Positions 29,768-37,907 of a stretch of 64,000 nucleotides of DNA are shown here, in pieces; within the stretch, counting starts at the first letter, position 1, and the number at the start of each line of letters is the position of its first letter. Location: positions 62,001 to 126,000 of the forward strand of contig NZ_NJNQ01000005.1 of the NCBI RefSeq assembly GCF_002742445.1, given 5' to 3'. The stretch comes from Bifidobacterium sp. N4G05 (lineage in GTDB: Bacteria; Actinomycetota; Actinomycetes; Actinomycetales; Bifidobacteriaceae). The notes beneath the pieces were generated by a model. It saw nothing but the letters and a program-made list of their open reading frames with translations. It did no database searches and was not told the DNA's origin. Made by a program: the position numbers and the translations under genes.

Positions 29768-30973
29768 ATGAAGACACTCAAGGATCTTGGAGATCTCAAG
29801 GGCAAGCGCGTTCTCGTTCGCGCTGATTTCAACGTTCCGCTGGACGGCACCACGATTACCGATGACGGTCGCATCAAGGCCGCTCTGCCGACCATCAAGG
29901 CTCTGCGCGAAGAAGGCGCAAAGGTCATTCTGATGGCCCACCTCGGCCGCCCGAAGGGCAAGGTCGTTCCGGAACTGTCCCTCGCTCCGGTCGCCGCTCG
30001 TCTTGGCGAGCTGCTCGGTATTGAGGTTCCGCTGGCTGAAGACACCTACGGCGAAGACGCTCAGGCCAAGGTCGCCGCAATGAACGATGGCGATGTCGTG
30101 CTGCTGCAGAACGTGCGCTACAACCCGGAAGAAACCAGCAAGGATCCGGAGGAGCGTTCCGCTTACGCCAAGAAGATCGCAGCTCTCGGTGAAGCGTTCG
30201 TGTCCGACGGTTTCGGCGTCGTTCACCGTGCGCAGGGCTCCAACTACGACGTTGCAGCTGATCTGCCGGCAGCCGCCGGCCTGCTGGTCGAGAAGGAAGT
30301 CAAGGCTCTGTCCCGCGCCACCGTCGAGCCGGAGCGTCCGCTGACCGTCGTGCTTGGCGGTTCCAAGGTTTCCGACAAGCTCGGCGTGATCGAGAACCTG
30401 CTTGACAAGGCCAACCGTCTGGTCATCGGCGGTGGTATGGTCTACACCTTCCTCAAGGCTAAGGGCCTCGAGGTCGGCACTTCCCTGCTGGAAGAGGATC
30501 AGGTCGAAACAGTCAAGGGCTACATCGATCGTGCCGAGCAGAACGGCGTTGAGCTCGTACTGCCGACCGACATCGTGGTGAACCCGGTTTTCCCGAAGTC
30601 CGATGAGGACATCGCTCCGGAAGTCGTGGCAGCCGATGCCATTCCGGCCGACAAGATGGGTCTGGACATCGGTCCGGATTCCCAGAAGCTCTTCCACGAC
30701 AAGATTGTGGATTCCAAGACCGTCGTGTGGAACGGCCCGATGGGCGTGTTCGAGGTTCCGGCATTCGCAGCCGGTACCAAGGCCGTGGCTCAGGGCTTGG
30801 TCGACGCAACCGCAGCTGGCGCGTTCACCATTGTCGGTGGCGGTGACTCCGCTTCCGCAGTGCGCAACCTCGGCTTCCCGGAGGATGGCTTCTCGCACAT
30901 CTCTACCGGTGGCGGCGCTTCCCTCGAGTTCCTTGAGGGCAAGGAACTGCCGGGCCTGAAGGTGCTCGACTAA
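29768..30973 (+). CDS. pgk: Phosphoglycerate kinase
   Basis: A 401-residue glycolytic enzyme making ATP from 1,3-bisphosphoglycerate. Family motifs are [14 protein letters not shown] (residues 14-27), the LMAHLGRP substrate segment, [11 protein letters not shown] and the C-terminal [12 protein letters not shown]. Codon use is strongly biased, as expected for a highly expressed gene (CTG/CTC Leu, AAG Lys, GGC/GGT Gly). The AGGAAAGGATATAC site precedes the ATG. A terminator follows at once. Confidence 0.98.
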   Translation: MKTLKDLGDLKGKRVLVRADFNVPLDGTTITDDGRIKAALPTIKALREEGAKVILMAHLGRPKGKVVPELSLAPVAARLGELLGIEVPLAEDTYGEDAQAKVAAMNDGDVVLLQNVRYNPEETSKDPEERSAYAKKIAALGEAFVSDGFGVVHRAQGSNYDVAADLPAAAGLLVEKEVKALSRATVEPERPLTVVLGGSKVSDKLGVIENLLDKANRLVIGGGMVYTFLKAKGLEVGTSLLEEDQVETVKGYIDRAEQNGVELVLPTDIVVNPVFPKSDEDIAPEVVAADAIPADKMGLDIGPDSQKLFHDKIVDSKTVVWNGPMGVFEVPAFAAGTKAVAQGLVDATAAGAFTIVGGGDSASAVRNLGFPEDGFSHISTGGGASLEFLEGKELPGLKVLD

Positions 30974-30992
30974 TTGCTTAACGCATAATCTG

Positions 30993-31030
30993 GAGGTGCT
31001 CCCTTATCGACAAAGGTGGGGGAGCACCTC
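30993..31030 (+). terminator. Terminator of pgk
   Basis: GAGGTGCTCCC pairs with GGGAGCACCTC, followed by TTGTTTT. Confidence 0.88.
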
Positions 31031-31099
31031 TTGTTTTCACTAAACCGAAATTACGGCGTACTAACACTGAATGAAATAAGAACGGAGACGGGCAAACAC

Positions 31100-31894
31100 A
31101 TGGCATCGCAACGAATTCCACTGGTCGCCGGCAATTGGAAGATGAACTTCGATCATCTTGAAGCCACCTATTTCGTTCAACAGCTCGCATGGAAACTTCG
31201 TGACATCCATTTTGACTACCGCCATTGTGAAATCGCATTGATGCCGTCCTTCACATCGTTGCGCAGCGTGCAGGTGTTGGTCGAATCTGACAATTTGAAG
31301 GTTCGCTACGGCGCACAGGCTGTTTCCGTAACATCGCAGGGCGCGTTCACCGGAGATGTGTCTGCCGATATGATCGCTCACCTTGGCTGTTCGTATGTAA
31401 TTGTCGGCCATTCTGAACGCCGTAAATACCATCCGGAAGATGACGCGAACATCGTGGACCAGGTACGCGCTGTTTTGGCGGCCGGCATGCAACCGATTCT
31501 TTGCGTTGGCGAAAGCTATGAGGAACGTCGCAAAGGCATTGAGCTTGATTTCGCCGTGGGGCAGGTGCATGACGTCACGCGCGATCTTTCCGACGAGGAG
31601 GCATCGCGTCTGATAGTAGCGTATGAGCCGGTATGGGCCATCGGCACCGGAATGGTGGCCACTCCACAATCCGCTCAGGACGCGGCCAAAGCGATTCGGG
31701 ATGATCTGTCTGCGACTTTCGGAATACATGTGGGAGAGGCTGTGCGCATTCTGTATGGAGGCTCCGTATCTTCAAAGAATGCCGAAGAATTGATTGGCGA
31801 GCCCGATGTGGACGGATTCCTTATCGGCGGCGCCGCGCTGAATGTGGATGAGCTCACCAGAATCTGCCAGCTCACCATGAATGCGACGGTATGA
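31100..31894 (+). CDS. tpiA: Triosephosphate isomerase
   Basis: A 264-residue TIM-barrel enzyme interconverting dihydroxyacetone phosphate and glyceraldehyde 3-phosphate. The substrate Lys is in GNWKMN (near residue 12), the catalytic His in VGHSERR and the catalytic Glu in AYEPVWAIGTG; the phosphate loop is ILYGGSVS. The start ATG at 31100 matches the family N-terminus. The in-frame extension back to 31016 is not homologous and overlaps the pgk terminator. Confidence 0.97.
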   Translation: MASQRIPLVAGNWKMNFDHLEATYFVQQLAWKLRDIHFDYRHCEIALMPSFTSLRSVQVLVESDNLKVRYGAQAVSVTSQGAFTGDVSADMIAHLGCSYVIVGHSERRKYHPEDDANIVDQVRAVLAAGMQPILCVGESYEERRKGIELDFAVGQVHDVTRDLSDEEASRLIVAYEPVWAIGTGMVATPQSAQDAAKAIRDDLSATFGIHVGEAVRILYGGSVSSKNAEELIGEPDVDGFLIGGAALNVDELTRICQLTMNATV

Positions 31895-32009
31895 TGTTCG
31901 CGGAATAATGTTTTTATCGAGTTGATCTTTCAAGGTACGGTCATTATTCGATTTTCTCAATACCTTGCGCTATTGTTAACGACAGTGTTTACGAACTGGA
32001 GGTTCACTC

Positions 32010-32267
32010 GTGTCCGCTATGGCCATCGTCAAGCTTGTGCTGCAGATTATTCTTGTTATTTTCAGCCTCTTGCTCACCCTGTTGATTCTTATGCACAAGG
32101 GTAAGGGTGGCGGTCTGTCCGATATGTTCGGCGGCGGCCTCACCCAGAATGCGGGTTCCTCTGGCGTCGCCGAAAAGAACCTGAATCGTTGGACTGTCAT
32201 CATCGCAATACTGTGGGTCGCCATCATTATCGCCCTCGGTCTGATGACGAAATTCAACCTCATCTGA
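32010..32267 (+). CDS. secG: Preprotein translocase subunit SecG
   Basis: An 85-residue protein with two membrane helices (VLQIILVIFSLLLTLLILMH and WTVIIAILWVAIIIALGLM) linked by the family segment KGKGGGLSDMFGGG. It belongs to the SecYEG protein channel. GTG start after CTGGAGG. The pgk-tpiA-secG order is common in Gram-positives. Confidence 0.95.
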   Translation: MSAMAIVKLVLQIILVIFSLLLTLLILMHKGKGGGLSDMFGGGLTQNAGSSGVAEKNLNRWTVIIAILWVAIIIALGLMTKFNLI

Positions 32268-32278
32268 TTGGCTTTTTG

Positions 32279-32315
32279 CTTCGGCCCATGACTGTAATCC
32301 AGCCATGGGCCGAAG
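32279..32315 (+). terminator. Terminator of secG
   Basis: CTTCGGCCCATG and CATGGGCCGAAG form a perfect 12-bp stem. It overlaps the upstream in-frame start at 32305 of the next gene, which argues for the later TTG start. Confidence 0.88.
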
Positions 32316-32361
32316 TGTTTCTATCGTAGTATTGGCTGCAACATACGAGCGAAGGATTGAT

Positions 32362-33213
32362 TTGACGTCTTTGAAAATCGAGAAAACCCAAGAAACCACG
32401 ATGGTTGTCGCGGATTTGGACGGTACCTTGCTGCATGATGGTGAAACATTCGAGGAACGTTTTCTCACACAACGTTCCATCGATGTGATTAACCGCATGC
32501 ACGATAATGGCGTGACTTTCGCTGTGGAAACGGCACGTCCGGTCAGCACAGGCTTTTCGTTCGTGGAAAAACTGCCGGTTGATGCCGTCGCCTATCTCAA
32601 TGGAGCATTGATCGATTTCAATCCATCTTCATCAAATTATGAAATGCTTACTTCGCCGATACTGCCGGAAGATGGCCATCTTAAGAAAATCGGGTTCTCC
32701 TCACAGCGAGCATGCGAAGTCTGCAAGAATCTGTTGACTGAACTGCCCGGCATGGAAGTCGGCATTGTCATGGATGATGTGAGATACACCAATTTCGACG
32801 TTACGAAATACTGGAAAACACAGACTTGGCGATACACTGACTTCGACGATGTTCCTGAAGGTATTGCCGATAAGCTCATTATCTTCCCTAACGATGAGCA
32901 GTGGAATCAGGTCGGTTCTCTTGTGCCCAGCGACTTTGATGTTCACATCTCTGAGGGATCGCTGTGGATGTTAATGAATCCTCAAGCCAACAAGGAACAT
33001 GCATTGGATCTGCTTGCAGAGCATTTTGAGACGCCAATAAGCAAAACCGTCTCATTCGGCGATGATTTGGTCGACATTGCCATGCTATGTAAATCCGGCA
33101 GGGGAGTGGCGGTAGCGAACGCCAATCCGGATGTGTTGAACATCGCAGATGAAATCTGCCCATCCAACAACGATGACGGTGTGGCACAGTGGATTGAAGA
33201 TAATCTATTGTGA
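32362..33213 (+). CDS. HAD-superfamily phosphatase, Cof type
   Basis: A 283-residue hydrolase with motif I DLDGTLL (nucleophile Asp), a C2-type cap domain, and motifs III/IV in the C-terminal part (KEHALDLL...FGDDLVDIAML). It resembles Cof/YidA-type sugar-phosphate or cofactor phosphatases; the substrate is unknown. Start is TTG 32362, six bases after GAAGGA. Upstream in-frame ATGs fall inside the secG terminator. Confidence 0.85.
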   Translation: MTSLKIEKTQETTMVVADLDGTLLHDGETFEERFLTQRSIDVINRMHDNGVTFAVETARPVSTGFSFVEKLPVDAVAYLNGALIDFNPSSSNYEMLTSPILPEDGHLKKIGFSSQRACEVCKNLLTELPGMEVGIVMDDVRYTNFDVTKYWKTQTWRYTDFDDVPEGIADKLIIFPNDEQWNQVGSLVPSDFDVHISEGSLWMLMNPQANKEHALDLLAEHFETPISKTVSFGDDLVDIAMLCKSGRGVAVANANPDVLNIADEICPSNNDDGVAQWIEDNLL

Positions 33214-33224
33214 CGTCTCGCAAT

Positions 33225-33370
33225 GTTCAAGAGTTACATGAGTTGAACTTCATGAATTGAACTTTTTTTGCAAAGGGATGCGAAATAGTTACATTTCGAT
33301 ATTGAACTTCCGTGATTTCAATAGGCGGCTTGTGCTAGGATTTGAACTAGTATTTGACGAGAATTGAACT
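33225..33370 (+). repeat. Five direct TTGAACT repeats upstream of the HTH-aminotransferase gene
   Basis: TTGAACT occurs at 33243-33249, 33257-33263, 33302-33308, 33342-33348 and 33364-33370. An inverted GTTCAA lies at 33225-33230. The last copy is 12 bases from the start codon, overlapping the ribosome-binding region. The cluster is a likely operator array for the XRE domain encoded at the start of the next gene; this is an inference. Confidence 0.7.
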
Positions 33371-33382
33371 GGGAGGACTGGT

Positions 33383-34918
33383 ATGACAGAATCATTCTCC
33401 AGCCGGTTGAACGCCGCAATGGCGTTCCGCAATGTCAAACAAATTGACTTTGTGCATGCGGCTGAGAAGTTCAATATCAAACTTGGTAAAAGTCATATGA
33501 GTCAGTACGTGAGCGGCAAAACCGTGCCACGTGCCGATATCGCCCATTTTCTTGCGGCTTTTCTGCAGGTCAATGAGGATTGGCTGATGGGAAAGGACGT
33601 TCCCATGGAGCAGAACCCCGCCGCCTTGCCTGCAATCGAGTCTGATGAAACCCGACATGATAGCAATCCTGCATCAGCGCAATCAAAAGAAGGAAAGACT
33701 ATGCGCACCTTTGCGAAATCCCATAAGCTCGACAATGTGCTCTACGACGTTCGTGGTCCGGTGGCGGACGAGGCGGCACGCATGGAAGCAGCGGGAACGC
33801 ATATTCTGAAACTCAATATCGGCAATCCTGCGCCATTCGGATTCCGGACTCCGGATGAAGTTGTGTATGACATGGCGCAACAGCTGCCTGAGACCGAAGG
33901 ATATTCACCGTCCAAGGGCCTGTTCTCGGCACGCAAAGCCATCATGCAGTATGCACAGCTCAAGAATATTCCGAATGTCTCCATCGATGATATCTTTACT
34001 GGCAATGGCGTCAGCGAGCTCATCAACCTGTCGCTGTCCGCATTGTTGGACAACGGCGACGAAGTGCTAGTGCCTTCGCCGGACTATCCTCTGTGGACCG
34101 CCTGCGTGAATTTGGCCGGCGGCACCGCCGTGCATTATATCTGTGACGAGGGATCCGAATGGTATCCCGATATCGACGATATCCGCTCTAAAATCACGGA
34201 TAAGACCAAAGCAATTGTCATCATCAATCCAAATAATCCGACCGGAGCGCTTTATCCGAAGGAACTGTTGCAGCAGATTGTCGACATTGCCCGGGAACAT
34301 CAGCTCATTATTTTCTCCGATGAGATTTATGATCGCCTAGTCATGGATGGGTTGGAGCATATTTCCATCGCATCGCTGGCTCCGGACCTGTTCTGCGTGA
34401 CGTTCTCCGGTCTGTCAAAGTCGCATATGATTGCCGGATACCGCATTGGATGGATGATACTTTCCGGCAACAAGCGTATTGCAAAGGATTACATCGAGGG
34501 CCTAAACATGCTGGCGAACATGCGTATGTGTTCGAATGTTCCTGCTCAGTCGGTGGTGCAGACCGCTTTGGGTGGGCATCAGAGTGTCAAAGACTACATC
34601 AAGCCAGGTGGCCGCGTGTACGAGCAGCGCGAACTGGTCTATCGGATGCTCAATGAAATTCCCGGCGTTACCGCAGTTAAGCCGAAGGCGGCGTTCTATA
34701 TCTTCCCGAAGCTAGACGTCAAAAAGTTCAATATTCACTCTGACGAGCAGTTCGCGTTGGACCTGCTGCATGACAAGCATATTCTAATCAGTCATGGCGG
34801 TGCGTTCAACTGGCAGAATCCAGATCATTTCAGGGTAGTATATCTGCCGCGTATCACGATGTTGAAGGAAACCATAGGTGAGATCGCTGATTTCTTGAGT
34901 ACATATCATCAGGCATGA
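33383..34918 (+). CDS. XRE-type HTH fused to AlaA-like alanine aminotransferase
   Basis: A 511-residue fusion. Residues 1-75 are an XRE-like helix-turn-helix (RLNAAMAFRNVKQIDFVH..., LGKSHMSQYVSGKTVPR). Residues 76-106 are a polar linker. From Met107 (MRTFAKSHKLDNVLYDVRGP) it is a class I PLP aminotransferase closest to AlaA/AlaT, with NIGNPAPFGF, INPNNPTGALYP and the PLP lysine Lys346 in FSGLSKSHM. AlaA makes alanine from pyruvate with glutamate. The enzyme part alone is 405 residues, the length of E. coli AlaA, and its Met107 codon (33701) has its own AGGAAAG site, so two products are possible. Confidence 0.88.
   Translation: MTESFSSRLNAAMAFRNVKQIDFVHAAEKFNIKLGKSHMSQYVSGKTVPRADIAHFLAAFLQVNEDWLMGKDVPMEQNPAALPAIESDETRHDSNPASAQSKEGKTMRTFAKSHKLDNVLYDVRGPVADEAARMEAAGTHILKLNIGNPAPFGFRTPDEVVYDMAQQLPETEGYSPSKGLFSARKAIMQYAQLKNIPNVSIDDIFTGNGVSELINLSLSALLDNGDEVLVPSPDYPLWTACVNLAGGTAVHYICDEGSEWYPDIDDIRSKITDKTKAIVIINPNNPTGALYPKELLQQIVDIAREHQLIIFSDEIYDRLVMDGLEHISIASLAPDLFCVTFSGLSKSHMIAGYRIGWMILSGNKRIAKDYIEGLNMLANMRMCSNVPAQSVVQTALGGHQSVKDYIKPGGRVYEQRELVYRMLNEIPGVTAVKPKAAFYIFPKLDVKKFNIHSDEQFALDLLHDKHILISHGGAFNWQNPDHFRVVYLPRITMLKETIGEIADFLSTYHQA
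33691..33703 (+). promoter_or_regulatory. Internal ribosome binding site and start codon for free AlaA-like enzyme
   Basis: AGGAAAGACT directly precedes ATG 33701 inside the fusion gene, where the AlaA homology begins. It is a candidate second translation start giving a 405-residue aminotransferase without the HTH. Confidence 0.55.
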
Positions 34919-35516
34919 TGACCTTGGTTGTTTGAAGGACATTCATGGGGTGAAGCGCGCGCAGTATCGCGACGCTCCACCCCAAAATATTTATAGTCAC
35001 ATTGACCATAAATGGGGTTACGATGGCTCTGGCCTTAGGGTCGAGCAATCGTTCCGTCGTGAATTCGCAACGATCATACCCTCTCTGGGGGTACCGATTT
35101 GCTCCTGTCGCCATCATTGTGATTCGGCAGGAGCCTTTTGTTTTCAACGGGTTGCACCTGCCGGCGATGTGGCGTGCCTGGAGCATCGAGGTCAGCGCTG
35201 CCACCAACGATGCACCTTTGCCCTCGTTCGTGTTCGTGTCGTCGTTGTTGACGATGTCGTACAGCGTGTCGTCGAGCAGTTCGGCCGGCGGCATGCCCAG
35301 GGTGACGGCCGCGGCCGCGATGGCGTTGAGATCCCATGCGGCGTCGAGGTTCATTCTGGCCGATATGGTGGCCTTGGTCACGCCGGTCGCCTCGCACAGG
35401 GCCTGCTGTTCGAGTTCTTCCTTGGCCAGGTGCAGGCGCACGTTCCACGCGGCGACTTCCCGCAGGCGTTCTCCCAATTCGATTGCCTGTGTCCTTGCCG
35501 TGGTGTTGCCGGTCAT
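34854..35516 (-). CDS. Helix-turn-helix protein at the left end of the element, extended into the chromosome
   Basis: The ATG at 35516 (upstream CGAAAGGAAC) starts a 220-residue frame. Residues 1-127 look real: an all-helical N-terminus (RLREVAAWNVRLHLAKEEL) and an XRE-like HTH (CEATGVTKATISARMNL). From about residue 128 the frame crosses the attL core (SCRIT) and reads chromosomal sequence, overlapping the aminotransferase 3' end on the other strand. In the circular form it would end ...GSCRIT-stop at 133 residues. It may control excision or integration; this is inference. Confidence 0.65.
   Translation of the reverse strand: MTGNTTARTQAIELGERLREVAAWNVRLHLAKEELEQQALCEATGVTKATISARMNLDAAWDLNAIAAAAVTLGMPPAELLDDTLYDIVNNDDTNTNEGKGASLVAALTSMLQARHIAGRCNPLKTKGSCRITMMATGANRYPQRGYDRCEFTTERLLDPKARAIVTPFMVNVTINILGWSVAILRALHPMNVLQTTKVIMPDDMYSRNQRSHLWFPSTS
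34946..34984 (+). terminator. Probable terminator of the aminotransferase gene, with overlapping alternative stem
   Basis: TGGGGTGAAGCG can pair with CGCTCCACCCCA. The ACCCCA arm can instead pair with TGGGGT at about 35018-35023, with an added ATTTAT/ATAAAT pairing, giving mutually exclusive hairpins. The run after the first stem is AAAATATTT, not a clean T tract. Confidence 0.5.
35119..35131. repeat. Putative attL core
   Basis: GTGATTCGGCAGG, identical to 53100-53112. Left of it is chromosome (end of the aminotransferase region), right of it the element. The core sits in an imperfect inverted repeat, GCTCCTG(35101)...CAGGAGC(35134). Confidence 0.6.
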
Positions 35517-35770
35517 GTCCGTTCCTTTCGTTTGCGTGCCCTTGGGGGTTTGTGCGCACCATGCTATGGGCGGCGCGCTTGGTTGTGCAATACGACCGCC
35601 TCCCCGGTTCGGTCTGGTCGAACTGGGCCAGGAAAAACATGGGAAACGAAAGCGCTCCGCACCGTGTTGGCGCTTGGTGCGGGACTGATCGACAACCTTG
35701 GGCGGGATTCCGAGCGATTCAAGTGACAAGAGTCCCGGGATTCGCCCTCCATTGAAAGAGAGTTATCGCA

Positions 35771-35920
35771 ATGACCAATCCTACCATCGCTTCCGCCCCG
35801 CGTGCGGCGGGAGCCATGAAAACCATCCCGTCGCTGCGTGTGCGGATCGCCCGCGCGCACCTGCTGGCGGTGCTGCTGCATCCCGCGCGCTCGTCGCGCC
35901 GTCGTCGCCGGAGCGCCTGA
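35771..35920 (+). CDS. Small basic protein of unknown function
   Basis: A 49-codon frame, MTNPTIASAPRAAGAMKTIP... to RSSRRRRRSA, with an AAAGAGAG site upstream. It is Arg-rich at the C-terminus. It is followed after one base by the next small frame, in the same orientation as the replication-like gene. Not recognised. Confidence 0.4.
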   Translation: MTNPTIASAPRAAGAMKTIPSLRVRIARAHLLAVLLHPARSSRRRRRSA

Positions 35921-35921
35921 G

Positions 35922-36068
35922 ATGGGCCGGGCTGTGGCGGCGGTGGCCGTCGTCGCAATCGTCGTGTGTCTGCTGGCGGTGTGGGCGTTGTGCCGCGCGG
36001 CCGCGTTGGGCGACCGCATCGGCGAACGGCTCCATGATGCCAGGGGTCGCGAGGAGGATGCGCGATGA
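35922..36068 (+). CDS. Small single-span membrane protein
   Basis: A 48-codon frame, MGRAVAAVAVVAIVVCLLAVWAL, one hydrophobic helix followed by a charged tail (LGDRIGERLHDARGREEDAR). Its TGA overlaps the ATG of the next gene (ATGA), indicating translational coupling. Not recognised. Confidence 0.5.
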   Translation: MGRAVAAVAVVAIVVCLLAVWALCRAAALGDRIGERLHDARGREEDAR

Positions 36069-37323
36069 GCGGGCCGGCGGAGCAGTGGGCGTGGCAGTTG
36101 CAGGACGAGCGGCTGAGCCTGTCGGAGAAGTTCGTGTTGGTGTATCTGGCGCGAAGGGCGTATTACGACGACGGGTGCGGCGCGTGGCCGTCGGTCAACA
36201 CCATCGCGGCACATTGCCATTGCACGCGCCGTTCCGTGCTGCGCGCGTTGAAACGCTTGCAGGAGCTGGGCTACTTGCGCGAGGGTGACCAGGAGCTGGC
36301 CGCGCGCAATCCCCGCAGCCACGAGCCCATCCCCAGGGGGCATCGTTCCAAGGTGTGGGACGTGGTGATGAAGGGCGCGCAGACCGAGCCGGAGGATATC
36401 ACCGATCCCGGCGAGACCGACGCAGGCAAGGACGTTCCAGCGAAACCCAGTACAGCCGAACCATCGCGGAGCAAGGAGTGCGCGCGGGGTGACATGGCGT
36501 CACCTGACACAGTGTCACCTGACACAATGTCACCCCGAGGCGATCCAGCCGGTGAGGTGACATCCTGTCCGAAGAGAGGTGACATGGTGTCACCCAATAG
36601 ACAAGTGATAACCAATGCTCCCCTTGTCCCCTACGGGGACATTCCCCTCGCCGGGGAACAACCCGAGGAGGAGCGAAGCGAGCGTGATGCACCGGATTGG
36701 CGTCTGGCGCTGCCTCCCAAGGGCGTACGCGATCCGCTGTGGACGCCAGGGGCGGAGGATGCGGACGAGCGGGTACGTTCCCGGGCCCTGCAGGAGGTTC
36801 GCGTGCTAACGCTGATCCATGACCGTGTGGCAGCCATCGACCCGAAGTCCGCCAGGCCAGCGTCGATGCGCGACCGGCGCAAGGTCCACGAACTGCTGAC
36901 GGAACGCTCTCTGGCGGAGGTCGAGACGATCCTTGACTGGGCGTATGGCAACCCGCGCTGGATCTCATGGCTGGTGGACGGCACGATGGTCGAACGCTGC
37001 TTGGCGCACAGGTCAGCCTCGACATGCGCGCCAAGCAGGCACGAGGGCCACAGCGTTCCGGTAGTCATACCACCGCTGCCGAGCTCACGCCGGTCCATGA
37101 TCCCGACCGGCCGGTGGCGGTCAGCTCGGGGCTGGCCTGGCGGGTGCCGGTCTACGGCGGCGGCATCCTGTCGGTCGCGTTATGCCAAGCGCACCTCGAC
37201 GGCGAAGCCGGACAGGCCGAGTGCCCGGTGTGCGCCTATGACCGGCGCAACCAAGCCACCCACGCCATCGGTCTGGACCAGGCCGAGCACGCCGAGGAAT
37301 CCCACGAGGAGGCCAAGTCATGA
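36065..37323 (+). pseudogene. Replication-initiator-like HTH protein with a -1 frameshift
   Basis: From ATG 36065 the product has a winged HTH (SLSEKFVLVYLARRAYYDDG...CGAWPSVNTIAAHCHCTRRSVLRALKRLQELGYL, residues 18-79), a polar linker, and a second domain ending NPRWISWLVDGTMVERCL at about 36990. The meaningful sequence then continues in the -1 frame (GAQVSLDMRAKQAR, later ALCQAHLDGE..CPVC, a zinc-ribbon-like ending) to TGA 37321-37323, which overlaps the WhiB ATG. The original frame runs on to 37492 but is nonsense. One lost base near 36985-37015 explains it; no slippery heptamer is obvious. Confidence 0.7.
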
Positions 37324-37907
37324 CCGGCATGACGGAAGCCATGCCCCGTTCGCCGGAGGCGTGGAAGAGCATGGGATGCTGCGCGGATTTCCCGCAGCCG
37401 TGGGCCGACCTGATGTGGGGTCTGGAGTTCGAGGACACGCATCCCTTGGCCCGCGTGTTCCGGCAGGCGGGCGCATCGGTATGCGAGCATGACTGCCCGG
37501 TGAGGGCCGAATGCCTAGCCTACGCCGGTGCCGCCGGCTTGGAATGGGGCTTGTACGGCGGCCGCTCGTGCACCGACCGCCGTCAGATCGCCCGCCTGGC
37601 GAAGGCCGACGGCGTGCCCTGCCGCGACCGCACGGTGCCCTGGGCCCGCCGCTGGGGCCTGTTCGCCGACTGGATCCAAGCCCATCCCGAGGTCTTCGAC
37701 ACGGCCCGGGACAAGGCCAGCATGGAATGCGGGCAACGCCGATGGCGCGCCGCAGGCCGCGCCCAGCCCGGAGACGGGCCACATGACCGTCAAACCATCA
37801 TGCAAGCAGACAATCAAACAATCCGACAACCAAGCAATCAAACAATCAACCATGCCGATGATCCGGCGAATGGTCCCGAATCCAAGGAGGAAGCATCATG
37901 CGAGTAG
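37320..37907 (+). CDS. WhiB-family iron-sulfur regulator
   Basis: A 195-residue Wbl protein of the mobile element. Cluster cysteines are Cys20/Cys21 and Cys55, Cys59, Cys65; the spacing in CEHDCPVRAEC is CX3CX5C rather than the canonical CX2CX5C. The GLYGGRS turn follows the cluster and a basic helix (RRQIARLAK) comes after it. The C-terminal 60 residues are Gln/Asn-rich and low complexity. Such WhiB genes are frequent in actinobacterial plasmids and phages. It overlaps the preceding frame by 4 bp and parA by 10 bp. Confidence 0.85.
   Translation: MTGMTEAMPRSPEAWKSMGCCADFPQPWADLMWGLEFEDTHPLARVFRQAGASVCEHDCPVRAECLAYAGAAGLEWGLYGGRSCTDRRQIARLAKADGVPCRDRTVPWARRWGLFADWIQAHPEVFDTARDKASMECGQRRWRAAGRAQPGDGPHDRQTIMQADNQTIRQPSNQTINHADDPANGPESKEEASCE

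Noticed and set aside
35020..35131. A tRNA or tRNA-like attachment gene at the left end of the element
   Set aside because: A weak GGGGT/GCTCC T-arm-like pairing can be drawn, but there is no acceptor stem, anticodon arm or TTCRANY loop.
37016..37492. Continuation of the 36065 frame to 37492 as a 475-residue protein
   Set aside because: Past about 37000 the residues become Arg/Ser/Pro-rich nonsense overlapping the WhiB gene, whereas the -1 frame keeps protein-like sequence and a coupled stop at 37323.
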